Shown piece by piece: positions 46,908 through 58,857 of a stretch of 64,000 bases of DNA (the stretch's first letter is position 1; each line of letters opens with the position of its first letter). The stretch comes from Mycoplasmopsis opalescens ATCC 27921 (GTDB lineage Bacteria; Bacillota_I; Bacilli_A; Mycoplasmatales; Metamycoplasmataceae), in NCBI RefSeq assembly GCF_000712185.1, contig NZ_JOOB01000008.1, positions 80,673-144,672 of the forward strand, in the 5' to 3' direction. The position numbers and the translations under genes are program-made. The notes under the pieces were generated by a model. That model had not been told where the DNA came from. It saw nothing but the letters and a program-made list of their open reading frames with translations, and ran no database searches.

Positions 46908-48383
46908 ATGTACACAAAAGAGATTCAAAACAACAATGTTTTTGTCGATGAAAAATTAAAATCATCCAAAAACATTTTGCTTTTTTCTTTAAGGACAATT
47001 ACTTTAGCATTAGCATTTTTATCTGTATTAATTACATTAATATTTGTTAAAAAAACGCTTTTAGCTCAGTCAATGCTTCCTTATAAATCTATATCTTACT
47101 TTTTCAAATTTGAAGCAACAGCACAAAGAACCAATTCATTTTTAGTGCTTTATCGTTTCTTATTATTATTTGGAACAATGCTTTTTGTGTTTTATGTAAA
47201 CTACACAAACTTAAAAAGATATAGGTTGCTACTGTTAAATTATTTACCTATTTTTATTGCTTATACTCTTTATGCTTTGGTTTCTTTTATCTTACTTTTT
47301 AGTTATTATCAAAAAGACGCCAACAAATTAATGAACTTAACCTTCATATTAATTCCATTATTTGTAATTAGATTTTATGACTTGATTCTTCGTTTTGTAA
47401 TTGGCAAAAAAATCGATCCGATTTTATATCGTTCACGTATTCCTTTTATCATTAACATTGTGGCCAAAATTTTAGTTTATTCAACCATCCTTTTCATCTT
47501 TTTATATTGACCATCACAAGCTAAAAATAATTCACTTTTTAGTGAGCAAGGCAAAAATAATTTTTATGAATTTGTTCGTAATTTATTTGCTAACAAAACA
47601 GCCGTAAACCTTTTGATTGTAATCGCAATTTTCACATATGCAGGTATATTAATTTTTGCTAATAATATCTATACTACAGTTCTTTTGGTAAACAAAAGAG
47701 TTAATGCAAGCTCATTACAATATTATTTAGAAATAACCTTTGTAATGTACATTGCTACTTGCTTATGATTCTTTAGGGCTTTATTTTATGAAGCAAATGC
47801 AGATAATTTATTGGACGGACCAAATAAAAATAGTAAGTTTTATTTAATTTCAATCGCATTGTTGGCTTTTATTTTTGCAGGGTTTATTGTTAGCCAATTT
47901 TTCATTAAAAATGATTATCGTAAAAATAATTTAGCTTTTATAACTTTGATTTTAGAAAACTTTTTATTAATTAGTACTTACTTCTTTATTACTTTATTTA
48001 ATAAGGATACAACAATTAACATTATTATATTAGCTTTTTGTGCATTATTTATTGCTCTAAGTGATTGAATTTTTTACTTAAAAGTTAAGAAAATAAGTTT
48101 CCAAGCAACGTTTTTCATGATTGGATGCTTAATGATTTTAGGTTTACAATTAGCCGTTAGTGGAGTAAATCAGTTATTCTTAACCAATGAAGGCAAAAAC
48201 TGATTATTCTATACTCTATTCCCTCCATTGAGTCTAATGCAAGTTATCACACTAACATTTATTAGCTTTTTAATAGCAAATGGGGCATACTTAATTATTT
48301 TGATTTGCGTTATCATTGGAAAAATTATCCATTACGAAAAAAAACAAACTATCAATAGTCAAGGAGTAACTCATGAAGAATAA
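46908..48383 (+). CDS. F1-like X0 cluster: polytopic membrane protein
   Basis: A 491-residue protein with about 12 predicted membrane helices and short loops, and no recognisable transporter family motif. It is the first gene of the seven-gene group ending in alpha-like and beta-like ATPase subunits, corresponding in order and topology to the membrane X0 component of the type 3 F1-like ATPases described in mycoplasmas. Its last codons overlap the start of the next gene by 11 bases. It probably forms the membrane part coupled to the F1-like head; the conducted ion or substrate is unknown. Confidence 0.7.
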
Positions 48384-48870
48384 AAAAATAGATTTATTTC
48401 CACTTTATAATCAATTTAGTGCTTATGAAAAAATACGTTCAAATGACAAATTTATTAGTTATGATAAATTAATTTCTTCAGTATTGTTTAGTTCCCAAAA
48501 TGGCTATGATAGTGCAGTTTTGGAAAAATTTAATTCAGCTTTTACAATTTATCAAAATGATAAAATACAATTAATTTTTAAAAGTTTCATCCTTGGTTAT
48601 GAAATTAATAATTTTTATGCAATAGATAAGTTAGTACCAAGTATCAACACTAGTGAAAAATCACAAATTGCTTCAATTAATCTAGCTATAAATGAAGAGG
48701 AAAAATACAATAATTTTTTAACTATTTATAACAAATACATTTTAGAATTAATTAATAATGGTTTATTTGTTGAAATTTTCCATGGTTTAATTATTTACGT
48801 TTCAGATCAAACTAATAACATCAAGGTGCTATTTAGTAAAGACTATGTAAGTCAGCTAAATATTCAATAA
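48373..48870 (+). CDS. F1-like X0 cluster: small soluble protein
   Basis: A 165-residue protein starting MKNKKIDLFPLYNQFSAYEK, with no membrane helix and a mostly helical composition with many Asn, Lys and Ile. Overlaps at both ends (11 bases upstream; TAATG downstream) bind it into the cluster. Its position fits the conserved uncharacterised subunit in these clusters, possibly taking the role of delta, but the sequence does not show a delta motif. Confidence 0.65.
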   Translation: MKNKKIDLFPLYNQFSAYEKIRSNDKFISYDKLISSVLFSSQNGYDSAVLEKFNSAFTIYQNDKIQLIFKSFILGYEINNFYAIDKLVPSINTSEKSQIASINLAINEEEKYNNFLTIYNKYILELINNGLFVEIFHGLIIYVSDQTNNIKVLFSKDYVSQLNIQ

Positions 48871-49790
48871 TGCAACTAGTTAAATTATTAGACAAACGTA
48901 AAAAATTAAATTTCATTCACAAAAGAGTATCAAATAATAAAAACATTTTGCTTATTAAAATAATTAAGATGACAAAAAAGCTTAAATTCTGTTCAAAAAA
49001 GGCTTTTGAATGTAAAAATATCATTACTGTGATTAAAAAAACTTACAAAGTTAATAATGAAATAGTCGATAGAAACTTAAGTCTTTTATTTGGCTTTTTC
49101 AAAAAGAATATATTAAAAAAAGTTAAAGATCCAGAACTATTTGTATACTTAACCGATGAACAAAAATATGGAACGGATTCATATTCGCGTTATGAAAAAA
49201 CATTAATTAAAGAAGCGAAAAGCAAAAATATGCACTTTATTACAATTGGAAATCGTGCAATTGAATTTTGCAAAAATAATGATTTTAATGTTGTCCAGCA
49301 TTTTGATGCATGAGATAATTCATCAAAATTTATTAATAATTTTTGTGAACTTATTAAGCAGTACTACTTAATTGGAGGCTACAAAAAAGTTAATTTTGTG
49401 CTTAACTCAAATAAAAACCACGATCAATATTTCACGATTTTGCCTCTAAAAAACTTTAATCTAGAGAAGCTAGTTGGTAAGTTTGAGGAAGAATTTGATC
49501 ATTCTTATTTAACTAAGGGGCAAATTTTCCCTAATGTTAATGAGTTTTATGATAATATAATTGATCAATTTATTTATTTTTCAGTTCAAGCTCTATTTAT
49601 AGAAAGTAGCTTTTACCAAGCTAAAATTGATTTAATTACTTCAAATAAAATTAATTCAGAACTTGAAGAAAGTATCGCTAAATTAAATAAAAAAATCTTA
49701 TCAGCAAAAAGAGAAAAAGAAATTGAAGAAATTAACATTATCACCAGAAAGAAAAAGTCAATCTTAAATTTGGAGGGTAAAAATGTCTAA
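48870..49790 (+). CDS. F1-like X0 cluster: gamma-like central stalk subunit
   Basis: A 306-residue protein with a gamma-like plan: a long basic N-terminal helix (VKLLDKRKKLNFIHKRVSNN), a middle alpha/beta domain (FVYLTDEQKYGTDSYSRYEK, then MHFITIGNRAIEFCKNNDF), and a long C-terminal helix (SSFYQAKIDLITSNKINSEL to ITRKKKSIL) equivalent to the C-terminal helix of F1 gamma. Identity to AtpG at 19912-20778 is low. The start overlaps the previous stop (TAATG) and the end overlaps the next start by 8 bases. Confidence 0.7.
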
Positions 49791-50241
49791 TCGTCTAAAT
49801 TTAAGCATTCACTATGATTTCGATAAAGTTATTAATATAAGTAATATTGAGCTTTATGTTTATGATATTGAAGAGGCTGTTTTTGTTGAACTTAAACCTA
49901 ATTTAGCTGCTGCCTTAAAGTTGAATTTAATTAAAATTGCGTCTGAAAATTTTGCAGATAATAAATATATTTTTGTTGAAAACTCACAAATTTATATTTT
50001 TAAAGATAAGGCTGATATTCATTTACATGATAAACCAATTTTCTATGCTTTTGATGCCAATAAGCCTGTAAAAAAGACAAATTATAAACATATTGATCAA
50101 GAAATTAAACGTTTAAATGCACGTGAGTATATTAATTTTTCTCCGCAAGACGCGGCAGAAATTTCATTAAAAAAAGCCTTCTGATACAAAGAAGATTTAA
50201 TTGCAACATTAAAACTAGTTGAAAGGAGCTATGATGAGTAG
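49783..50241 (+). CDS. F1-like X0 cluster: epsilon-like subunit
   Basis: A 152-residue protein. The N-terminal half has the epsilon beta-sandwich rhythm (VINISNIELYVYDIEEAVFV, then ELKPNLAAALKL), which aligns by eye with the SVTLPG and LLTALKPG regions of F1 epsilon. The second half is helical. The end overlaps the next gene's start (AGGAGCTATGATGAG, with the stop TAG inside). The assignment comes from position plus weak similarity. Confidence 0.6.
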
Positions 50242-52708
50242 AAAATTAAAAAAATTTATTTTAACAAGCACTATATCTTCATCATTATTGTTGGCTCCAT
50301 TATCAATTAGTGCATCTAATAAGAGATTAGATGGTGACCAAAATAATCCACATACAGATAAAAAAGAAAAACAAATTAGTGAATTATTTAACTCATTTAA
50401 AACTAGAGCAGATGCAGCATATGAGAATTCAATTAAAACAATTCTTGATAAATTAATAAATATTAATACAAAAAGAATAACTGAATTAAAAGAGGCTGAA
50501 GTTAATGGTGATAACTTAGCGGAATTATTCTACCGCCAACAACTACTTAACTTTTTAACCAAAAATAAAGATAATATTATTAAAAATCCTCTTAAATACA
50601 ACTTTGTGTTAATGACCCCTTTTACTTTATCACGCAACAAAGAACTTGAAGAAGGTGAAGTTAAATATGGTGATAAGCTTTATAGTAATGTTAAATTTGG
50701 TACGCCTAATGGTGAAAACCATGCTGAATATGATGCAAAATTAAAAGAATATAAAAAGCTCTTAAATGTTGATAAACTTGAAAATTCAAAAAAACTTAAA
50801 AATGTAATCACAAATGATGAATTTACAAAATTTTTAGAAGGATATTATGCAAGATTAGATGAAAAAATTCTAAGCATCATAAACCCAAAGGAAGATATTT
50901 TTAAGTTTAAAGAAGATATAGAATTAGTTTATACTGATGATTCGACAATTAAAACTCAATTTACACAAAAATGAATTGAAAAAAATAAGGATTTTGATTC
51001 ATATTTCTTAAATAAAATCAAGCCACGTTTCATTGAGTTTGATTTAGAAGAAAATAATAATGTTAAAATTGAAGAAATTGAAAAACAACCTGAAAACGAA
51101 GAGCAAGAACCAAATTTAGATGAAATAGCTCCACCACCTTTAACTCCTCCTGGAGATTCTAATGAAGTTGATACCGAGCCAATTGATATTAATACTGTTG
51201 TCGAATCGCTTCCTCCACTTAGTCCATTTGTTAAGCCCGAATTTGTTAATTATTCACACGAAGAAATAAAGCTTTTATTTGATAATGAAATAAACGATTC
51301 GAAGGAAGCTGATGTTCTTAAAAAAGCAAGTGAAAAGTTTTTCTTCTTTAATAACCCAATTAACACCAGAATTAAATATTTTGTTCGTAAGCTTGAAGTT
51401 GATAAAGACAAAAATGGCGAGGAACTATTAAAAGCTTATGTAGAAATTAATGACCGCGTACCTTCAAGAAGTGGAAAAATAAGCAAAAGAACATACTTAA
51501 TTGCTGTTAATAATAAATTTTTTTCAAATGATAAAAACAAAGCGGCTCAATCACTTATTTACTATAACCAAATTCAAGAAATAAAAGCAACATTTAACAA
51601 GTTTTATGATGCCTTATTACTTGATGATAAAATTAATTACAATCAGCTAAATAATAGAGCTCTCGCTATTTCTTTATCATCAATGGTTGATTTAGCGATT
51701 AAAATTACTGAAGGAACTGAAATTAAATTCCCTTCTGGTGTAAATAATGAAGTTGCAAAACATAATTTCAATAAAAATGAGTTTAAAAATATTCAGAGAG
51801 AATTAATTAAAAAATTTTCATCTGAAATTAACACGTCAAATATAGATAGTGAAGCAAATAAGCGCATCATTAATGAATCAAATGACCAAATCCGTTATGA
51901 ATTTCTATATGCTTTAACATTTTCAAAAATTAATAATTTTTCATACTTTAATTATATGGTTAATGCACACACGGATTCTGCTCGAGGGATTGTAAACCGT
52001 TTAGCTAAAGCTTCTAAAGCAAATAGAAAAGATTTTATACAGCCTAATTTTAACTTAAACAAGCTAGATATAGATGTTTTAGAAAGATTAGTAAGATACA
52101 CAAATAGAAGCACTCAAAACCTTCAAGGTGTATCAATATCTCCTGCAGTTGATTTAAACAGATGATATGAAAAATACCTAAGTTATTTAAAACATGTTAG
52201 AAAAAGCACTGTAATATTATCTGTTTTAGTTGGTGGACACATCACCACAACTAATAAAGAAGAAGATTCTTATGATAAGCAATTAAAAGAAAAGAAAAAT
52301 AATCCAAATCCTGGGGCAGGAAGCAATCAAGCTTCATTAACTGTTTCTAATTTGAATTCTTCTGAAAATTTAAATAATCAAAATAAATCAGGTGAAAACA
52401 AGCCTGCTACAGATGAAAAAGACAAAAGCACAAAGAAAATTTATATTAACAAATATCTTGATGCCTACAATGAAGCTAATAAAATAATTAAAGTTGCTCA
52501 AAAAGAAGAATTAAAATCAATATCTAAATTTATGTATCCAATCATAGCTGTTGCGACCTTTTTACTGATTTTAACAATAGTTTTAGGTGGCATATACTTA
52601 TCAAAACACAAAAATAAAAAATTAATTGTAACGTTTTCTACCGCAATTCCCCTTACTTTATTAATTTTATCTGTCGGAGTTGTTGTAGTTCTATTAGCAA
52701 CTATTTAG
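50231..52708 (+). CDS. F1-like X0 cluster: large surface-exposed membrane protein
   Basis: An 825-residue protein with an N-terminal signal/anchor (KKFILTSTISSSLLLAPLSI, about residues 6-28, no lipobox), a long outward-facing hydrophilic region with a Glu/Pro-rich stretch (about 285-345), and two C-terminal membrane helices (MYPIIAVATFLLILTIVLGG and the last 30 residues). It is the second membrane component of the cluster and the only one with a large ectodomain, so it is the best candidate to link the ATPase to external MIB-MIP. No family motif recognised. Confidence 0.65.
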
Positions 52709-52718
52709 AAAGGAAAAA

Positions 52719-54245
52719 ATGAATTATAACAATCCACAAGTAAGCGCTATCTTTGATTATATTATCAAAGTTGATGGCCAATTTGATTATAAACAACGCC
52801 AACATTTTTGCTTGGAAAGAGACAAAAATGTTGAATTTATCTTAATTTCAGCTAATGAAAATTCTGCTTTTTTACTTGTAAATAAGCCAGAAAAGGTAAA
52901 AATTAATGATAGAGTAATTTTAAATGATAAAGAAGATAAACTTGTCACATATACCAAGTATTTTGGTCACATAATCAATATTTCTGGCGAATTGATTTAT
53001 CCTGAAAACGTTGAACAGCCTAATAAAGTTTATCCAAATAATTATCCAATCTTCAATTTAGCACATAATTTAATGTCTGTTAAAAGGCTAGACAAGCAAC
53101 TTTATACCGGAATTAATGCTATTGACTTATTAATACCAATTGGTAAAGGCCAACGTGAGTTAATTATTGGCGACCGCCAAACAGGTAAAACCCACATTGC
53201 ATTAAATGCAATTATTAACCAAGCAAATAATGGCACAAAATGCATTTATGTAGCTATTGGACAGAAAAAAGAAACAATTACTAGAGTTTATAATGATCTA
53301 AAAGAAAATAATGCATTAGCTAATACAATAATTATTGATGCACCAGCTAATAGTGTTTATGATCAATTTTTAGCTCCATATATTGGTATGGCTCACGCTG
53401 AAAATATTTCGCATATTAATGATGTTTTAATTATTTTCGATGATTTAACAAAGCATGCTAATATTATTCGTGAAATTGCTTTATTAACTGATAAACCAGT
53501 CGGAAAAGAAGCGATGCCTTCAAATGTATTCTTCTCGCATTCATCATTATTGGAACGGTCAGGAAGCTTTTTAAATAGAAAAACAATAACTGCGCTACCT
53601 ATTTTGCAAACTGTTGATGGCGATATTGCGAGTTTAATAAGCTCAAATATTATTTCAATTACTGATGGTCAAATTGTAACTAGCGCTGATTTATTTGCTC
53701 AAGGTAAATTGCCTGCAATTAACCTTGATTTATCAGTTTCGCGTACAGGCTCATCTGTCCAAAATCGTTCAATTACTAAGGTTGCGGGAGAAATTGGTAA
53801 GATTTACCGTTCATACAAAAAACATTTAAAGCTTGCTATGATTGACTACGATTTCAATAAAGAAACTTCAATTTTATTAAGCAAAGGTAAAGCTATTGAA
53901 AAAATGTTCAACCAAGTTGGCTATAACTTATATTCGACTCACTTAATGATTTTTATGGCTAAATTAGCTTCATGAAATTTACTTCAAGGTGTTAAAAATG
54001 ACCAATTAGCCTTTAAATTTATTGATTTATTTATCAACAAATATGAAGAGGCTAATAAAGCTTTTGAGTTAATGAAAAGTGGAAAAGATTATGATGATGA
54101 AATCATGAAAAACTATTTTGCATATGCTTTAACCCAATTTTCAGATCGTTATAATTTAGGTTGAGACATTAACTACAAATCGCCTTTTTTACCTATAGCA
54201 CAGGACTTTTGAACAATTATTGATAATAAATTAGGAGGTAAATAA
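52719..54245 (+). CDS. F1-like ATPase alpha-like subunit
   Basis: A 508-residue paralogue of AtpA. The P-loop [16 protein letters not shown] lies at about residue 150, LLERSGSF at about 285, and the alpha signature is diverged to SVSRTGSSVQN (Atp[11 protein letters not shown]). The C-terminal domain is shorter and more divergent. It ends in TAATG overlapping the beta-like start. It belongs to the type 3 F1-like ATPases of mycoplasmas, distinct from the energy-coupling ATP synthase at 18-25 kb. Confidence 0.88.
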
Positions 54246-55621
54246 TGATTAAAATAACTAGTATTATAGATGATGTTATTGAACTAAAATTTACCGATAG
54301 ACAACTTCCAAAATTAAATGAAATTATTACGCTACATGAAGGTAAAAGTTCATTGATGGTCAAAAGAATTGTTGATGAAGAAACGGTTTTAGCCGTTGTT
54401 GTTTATGCTCTTAAACCTATTGCATTAACGGATGAGTTAAATAAAACTAACTTTTCATTAAAAGTCCCAGTTGGCCAAAGTTCAAAAAATAATATTTATA
54501 ATGTTTATGGCGATGCTCTATTAAACATTGATAGAAATCTCAATTATATCGAGATGAATGGTATGCCTAAAACTTCAAGATTCAATAATTCTATTCCTGA
54601 AATTGTGCAAACAGGAATTAAGGCTATTGACTTCTTTATGCCAATTTTAAAAGGTTCAAAATTAGGTATTTTTGGTGGGGCTGGTGTAGGAAAAACTGTT
54701 TTAATGAAAGAAATTATCTTTAACGTTAATAAAAACTCAGCTAAAACCTCTAATATCTTCATTGGCGCTGGTGAACGGTCAAGAGAAGCCATTGAGCTTT
54801 ACGATGAGCTAAAAGATTCAAATTTAATGGAAAACTCAATTATGTTTGTCTCAAAAATGAATGAGTTCCCAGGTGCTAGAAGTTCAATAGTTCCTTTAGG
54901 TGTTACGGCTGCTGAATATCTTCGAGATAAAGATAAGGAAGATGTTTTATTATTTATTGATAATATGTACCGTTATGTTCAAGCTGAAAACGAAGTTAGT
55001 GCATCACTTGGAAAAAAACCTTCTGTTGGTGGCTACCAATCAACACTAGAAAGTGATATTGCTAATATTCAAGAACGCATCTACAAAAATGAAAATGGCT
55101 CAATTACAGCTTTTGAAACCGTATTCTTGCCAATGGATGATCTTTCAGATCCGTCTGCTGTTGCAGTTTTCAACCACTTAGATGGTAACTTAGTTTTATC
55201 ACGCGAACAAACCGCTAAAGGGATTTATCCAGCTTTTGAACCATTAGCTTCATCTTCTAACTCCGTTGATGAAAAAATTATCGGAAAAAGGCATTATGAG
55301 GCTATTTTAGAAGCAAAAAGAATTTTAAAAGCGTACAGAGACTTAGAAGATATTATCTTAATTTTAGGTTTTGATGAGCTTGATGAGGACAATAAAATTA
55401 TTGTTAAAAAAGCCTTACAACTTGAAAACTTTTTCACTCAAAACTTCTTCATGACTGAACACTTTACTAAATCAAAAGGAATTTTTGTGCCTCTAAAAGA
55501 TACAGTTGAAAGTGTTATTAGAATTTTAGAAGGTAAATTCATTAAACAAAACCCTGAGATCTTCTCATACATTGGTTCAAATTTATCAATGCCAACAGAT
55601 GAGGAATTAGCTAATAATTAA
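54245..55621 (+). CDS. F1-like ATPase beta-like subunit
   Basis: A 458-residue paralogue of AtpD. P-loop [13 protein letters not shown] lies at about residue 144. The catalytic Glu is kept in GAGERSREAIELYDEL (Atp[17 protein letters not shown]). VLLFIDNMYRYVQAENEVSA matches the AtpD block. Catalytic residues are retained, so it is predicted to hydrolyse ATP. It is the last gene of the cluster and is followed by a terminator. Confidence 0.9.
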   Translation: MIKITSIIDDVIELKFTDRQLPKLNEIITLHEGKSSLMVKRIVDEETVLAVVVYALKPIALTDELNKTNFSLKVPVGQSSKNNIYNVYGDALLNIDRNLNYIEMNGMPKTSRFNNSIPEIVQTGIKAIDFFMPILKGSKLGIFGGAGVGKTVLMKEIIFNVNKNSAKTSNIFIGAGERSREAIELYDELKDSNLMENSIMFVSKMNEFPGARSSIVPLGVTAAEYLRDKDKEDVLLFIDNMYRYVQAENEVSASLGKKPSVGGYQSTLESDIANIQERIYKNENGSITAFETVFLPMDDLSDPSAVAVFNHLDGNLVLSREQTAKGIYPAFEPLASSSNSVDEKIIGKRHYEAILEAKRILKAYRDLEDIILILGFDELDEDNKIIVKKALQLENFFTQNFFMTEHFTKSKGIFVPLKDTVESVIRILEGKFIKQNPEIFSYIGSNLSMPTDEELANN

Positions 55622-55645
55622 ATAGGTTTTACCTATTTTTTATTA
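55618..55645 (+). terminator. Terminator of the F1-like X0 cluster
   Basis: AATAGGT and ACCTATT with a TTT loop, followed by TTTTTA, overlapping the stop codon of the beta-like gene. Confidence 0.8.
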
Positions 55646-55695
55646 TATTGCACATAAAAGGATTATTAAAAAGCTAGTTATATTATAATTATTCT

Positions 55696-56397
55696 ATGCA
55701 TAGATTTTTTGTTGAAAATAAAAGCGGAAACAAGTTCATTTTAGATGAAGATACTAAAAAGCACATTAAAAGTGTAAGAATAAAAAAAGAGTCATTTTTG
55801 ATTAATCACTTAGGTATTTATTATGAATGTAAACTTAGTGAAAATTATGAATTTGCAAATATTATAAAAAAATTAGATATAAATAATGAATTTGCCTATG
55901 ATACAGTGCTATTAGCACCAATAATAGATTTAAAACGGTTTGAATGATTAATACAAAAAGCAACAGAATTAGGAGTAAAAAAAATTGTTCCTTTTATAAG
56001 CAAATTCACTAATTGGAAAGAGCTTGAACAACAATTTACAAAAAAATATGATCGCTTTAATGAGATAATTTTAAATGCTTCTCAGCAATCATTTCGAAAC
56101 TATGTGCCACTATTAGAAAAACATGATCATTTGGAAAATGTTGTAAAAAGATATTATGATTTAAATTATGATGTTTTTTTAGCTTATGAACAAGCTTCAA
56201 AAAATGAAGAAATTAAAATAGATCCAAAAAATTTAATTATCATTGTTGGACCAGAAGGTGGCTTTTCAATTGATGAAGTCAATAAAATAATCGAAATTAC
56301 CAATAAAAAGGCTAAAATAGTATCATTAGGTAAAACAATTCTAAGGGCTGAAACAGCCTGCATTTATATGCTTAGTCAATTGCCTAAAGTATATTAA
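55696..56397 (+). CDS. rsmE: 16S rRNA (uracil-1498-N3) methyltransferase, RsmE family
   Basis: A 233-residue SPOUT-class RNA methyltransferase. The N-terminal PUA-like domain begins MHRFFVENK and has HIKSVRIKK. The central segment ends in LIQKATELGVKKIVPF. The knotted SAM-binding region is IIVGPEGGFSIDEV, followed by SLGKTILRAETACIYML, all diagnostic of RsmE. One UGA is read as Trp. It lies 75 bp after the F1-like cluster terminator and has no strong ribosome binding site. Confidence 0.88.
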
Positions 56398-56411
56398 TTT
56401 GAGAGGAAAAT

Positions 56412-58340
56412 ATGGAAAAATTTAATTTAAAAGAAGAACTTAAAAAGAATTTTTTTAAAGCTGTAAATAAAGAATGATTGGATAATGCCACTATTCCTTC
56501 AGATGTTCCATCTACAGGAGCTTTTTATGAATTATGATTAAATAATGAAAAGAAACTAAAGAAGGCATTAAAATCTCTTAAAAATGATTTAGATATGAAA
56601 AAGAAATTATCTAATGATTTGGTTGCGGCAGGAAAATACCTAAAACTAGCGTCAGACTATGATTTTAGAGACAAATTAGGTACAAAACCATTACAATTTT
56701 TAGTTGATGATTTAGTAAAAATTAATGATTATGATCAGTACTTTAATTACATTCAATCAGCAATCTTAAAAGGAATCCACTCTCCGCTACAAATCGAAGT
56801 AGAACAATCTTTTGTTGATTCGTCTAAACAAGTACTATGAATGGATGTTGCTTCAACTATCTTGCCAAATAAAGGATATTATGAAGAGGCAAGCAAAGAA
56901 AAAAGTAAAAAACTTTTAGCAGTTTATCGTACAATGATGAATGCACTTTTAAAACCTTATTTTGAAGAAAGTAAAGTTAGAAGTAAATTAATTACCGATG
57001 CATTAGCTTATGATAAATTGATTGCTTCACTTTCTCTTTCATCATTAGAAAAAGCAAAATATTTTGAACTTTATCATCCTTTAAAACTAAATAAAGTTAT
57101 TTCTCGTTTGACTAATATGCCTGTAGAACAGCTATTAAAGGCATTAGTTAACAAACCTGTTGATGAAGTTGTTTTTACGCATCCAGATAATTGCAAAAAA
57201 TTTAATCACCTTTATAAAGAAAGTGTATTTTCAAAATTAAAGGCTTGAACTATTGTTAGAACTGTTGAGAAAAATTCAATTTTATTAGATAATAAGACTA
57301 GAATCAAAGCAACTCTATTTAATCGTACCTTGCAAGGAATTAAAAAAGCATCTTCTAAAGAAAGAGATGTAATCAAATTAGTCGGAGCAGTTTTTGCTGA
57401 CCCTATTAGTGTTTATTATGGTAAAAAATTCTTCGGAGAAACATCAAAAAATAAAGTAAAAAAAATGGTGCTAAATATGATAAAAGTTTATCAAAATCGT
57501 TTAGCCAATAATGAATGATTATCAAAATCAACAAGTGAAAAAGCAATTTCAAAATTATCTAAACTAGGTGTTCACATTGGCTATCCCGATGAAATAAGAA
57601 GCTACTATAATGATATAAAAATCGGATCTAAAGAAGACGGCGAAAACTTAATAACTGCAACTTTAAAAGTAAATGAAGCTAGAAATAAATTTAATTTATC
57701 GAATTATTTAGAACCAGTTAACAAAAATTATTGATCGATGTCTTCATTTATTGTAAATGCATACTTCCACCCAATGATGAATCATATTGTTTTTCCAGCT
57801 GGTATTTTGGATTATCCATTTTACTCTAAAAAACAATCTTTATCAGCTAACTACGGTGCAATTGGTGCTGTTATCGCGCATGAAATTTCTCACGCTTTCG
57901 ACAATAACGGAGCAAATTTTGATGAAAACGGTAACTTAAAAATGTGATGAAATAAAGCTGATTTTGAACAGTTTGAGTTAAAAACTGAAGCAATGGTTAA
58001 GTTGTTTGATAAAAGATCAATTGAATTTGGTCAATGCGACGGACGTTTAACAGTAAGTGAAAATATTGCTGATTGTGGCGGACTAATTTGTGCCTTAGAA
58101 GCAGCAAAAAAAGAAAAAGACTTCAACACTGATGATTTTTTCAAAGCTTGAGCAACCGCATGAAGAAAAAAATCTACAAAAGAATATAGTCAAATGCTTT
58201 TAAAAACTGATGTACATGCTCCAGCGGAATTAAGAGCAAACATTCAAGCGGCTAATATTAAAGAATTTATCGACTTTTATGAAATAAATGAAAATGATCC
58301 TATGTATATTTCTGATAAAGAAAGAGTAAAAATTTGATAA
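56412..58340 (+). CDS. pepO: M13-family metalloendopeptidase (PepO/neprilysin-like)
   Basis: A 642-residue zinc endopeptidase. Zinc motif HEISH lies in [20 protein letters not shown] (about residue 489), and the third ligand Glu with conserved Asp lies in [10 protein letters not shown] (about 550). The substrate-binding Arg segment is [11 protein letters not shown] near the C-terminus, which ends short with KIW where many M13 enzymes end CxVW. No signal peptide is visible, so it is probably cytoplasmic and degrades oligopeptides. AGAGGAAAAT precedes the start. Many Trp are UGA. Confidence 0.9.
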
Positions 58341-58370
58341 AAAAATGCCCCTGGGGCATTTTTTTTGATT
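58338..58370 (+). terminator. pepO terminator
   Basis: AAAAATGCCCC and GGGGCATTTTT form a GC-rich stem with a T-run, immediately after the stop. Confidence 0.85.
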
Positions 58371-58389
58371 CGATTAAATAAATTTTTTT

Positions 58390-58416
58390 CACTGCTATAC
58401 AGGGTTTTTAGAAAAT
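58390..58416 (+). repeat. Dispersed 28-bp motif, copy 8
   Basis: CACTGCTATACAGGGTTTTT, then AGAAAAT; it lies between the pepO terminator and the end of the convergent SocA-like gene. Confidence 0.5.
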
Positions 58417-58425
58417 TTCTATAGT

Positions 58426-58857
58426 TTAAGCGGTGTGTTTTTCGCTTAAAATATCTTCATTTTCAATTTTTACTTGTCTTTTTTGAAGTTCCTCAGCTTT
58501 TTTTCAAGCTTTAAGGTATGAGTCAAATTTACGAACATCTACAATTAATTCTCAAACAAGTTTTGAACCGTGTTTTTTAACTACATCTGTGATTATTTCT
58601 TCTTTATCTTTAGAAAGAGTAACATCTTCAGGTAATCCTTCTTTGTTTTTACCAAAATAACGACTAACTTCTGCTGAAATTGGGCCAAAATCTCAAGCAT
58701 CAAAAGTTGCAGATGTTAATAATTTGTTATATTTTTGTGCATATTCAATAACCGCAAAATATATAAGTCTGTGAATTTTCTTTTCACTTATTTGCTCATT
58801 ATATGTATTCCTATAATGTTTAGCTATTGAAGATGCTATTTTTAAAATATCTTCCAT
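58426..58857 (-). CDS. SocA/Panacea-domain protein (DUF4065 type)
   Basis: A 143-residue protein with the Panacea/SocA pattern: KKIHRLIYFAVIEYAQKYN (usually L-x-KLLYFAq), followed by FDAWDFGPISAEVSRYF (usually F-x-AW-x-GPV-x-x-x-Y), with UGA encoding the conserved Trp. Panacea proteins serve as antitoxins for varied toxins in characterised systems. No toxin frame lies next to it here: upstream is AT-rich non-coding DNA and downstream is convergent pepO. The start follows AAAGGGGATTAATC. Confidence 0.75.

Noticed and set aside
54245..55621. Alpha-like and beta-like genes as the cell's main ATP synthase
   Set aside because: The complete canonical operon with a, b, c and delta subunits is at 17988-24889; the 52-55 kb copies are diverged and linked to non-F0 membrane proteins.
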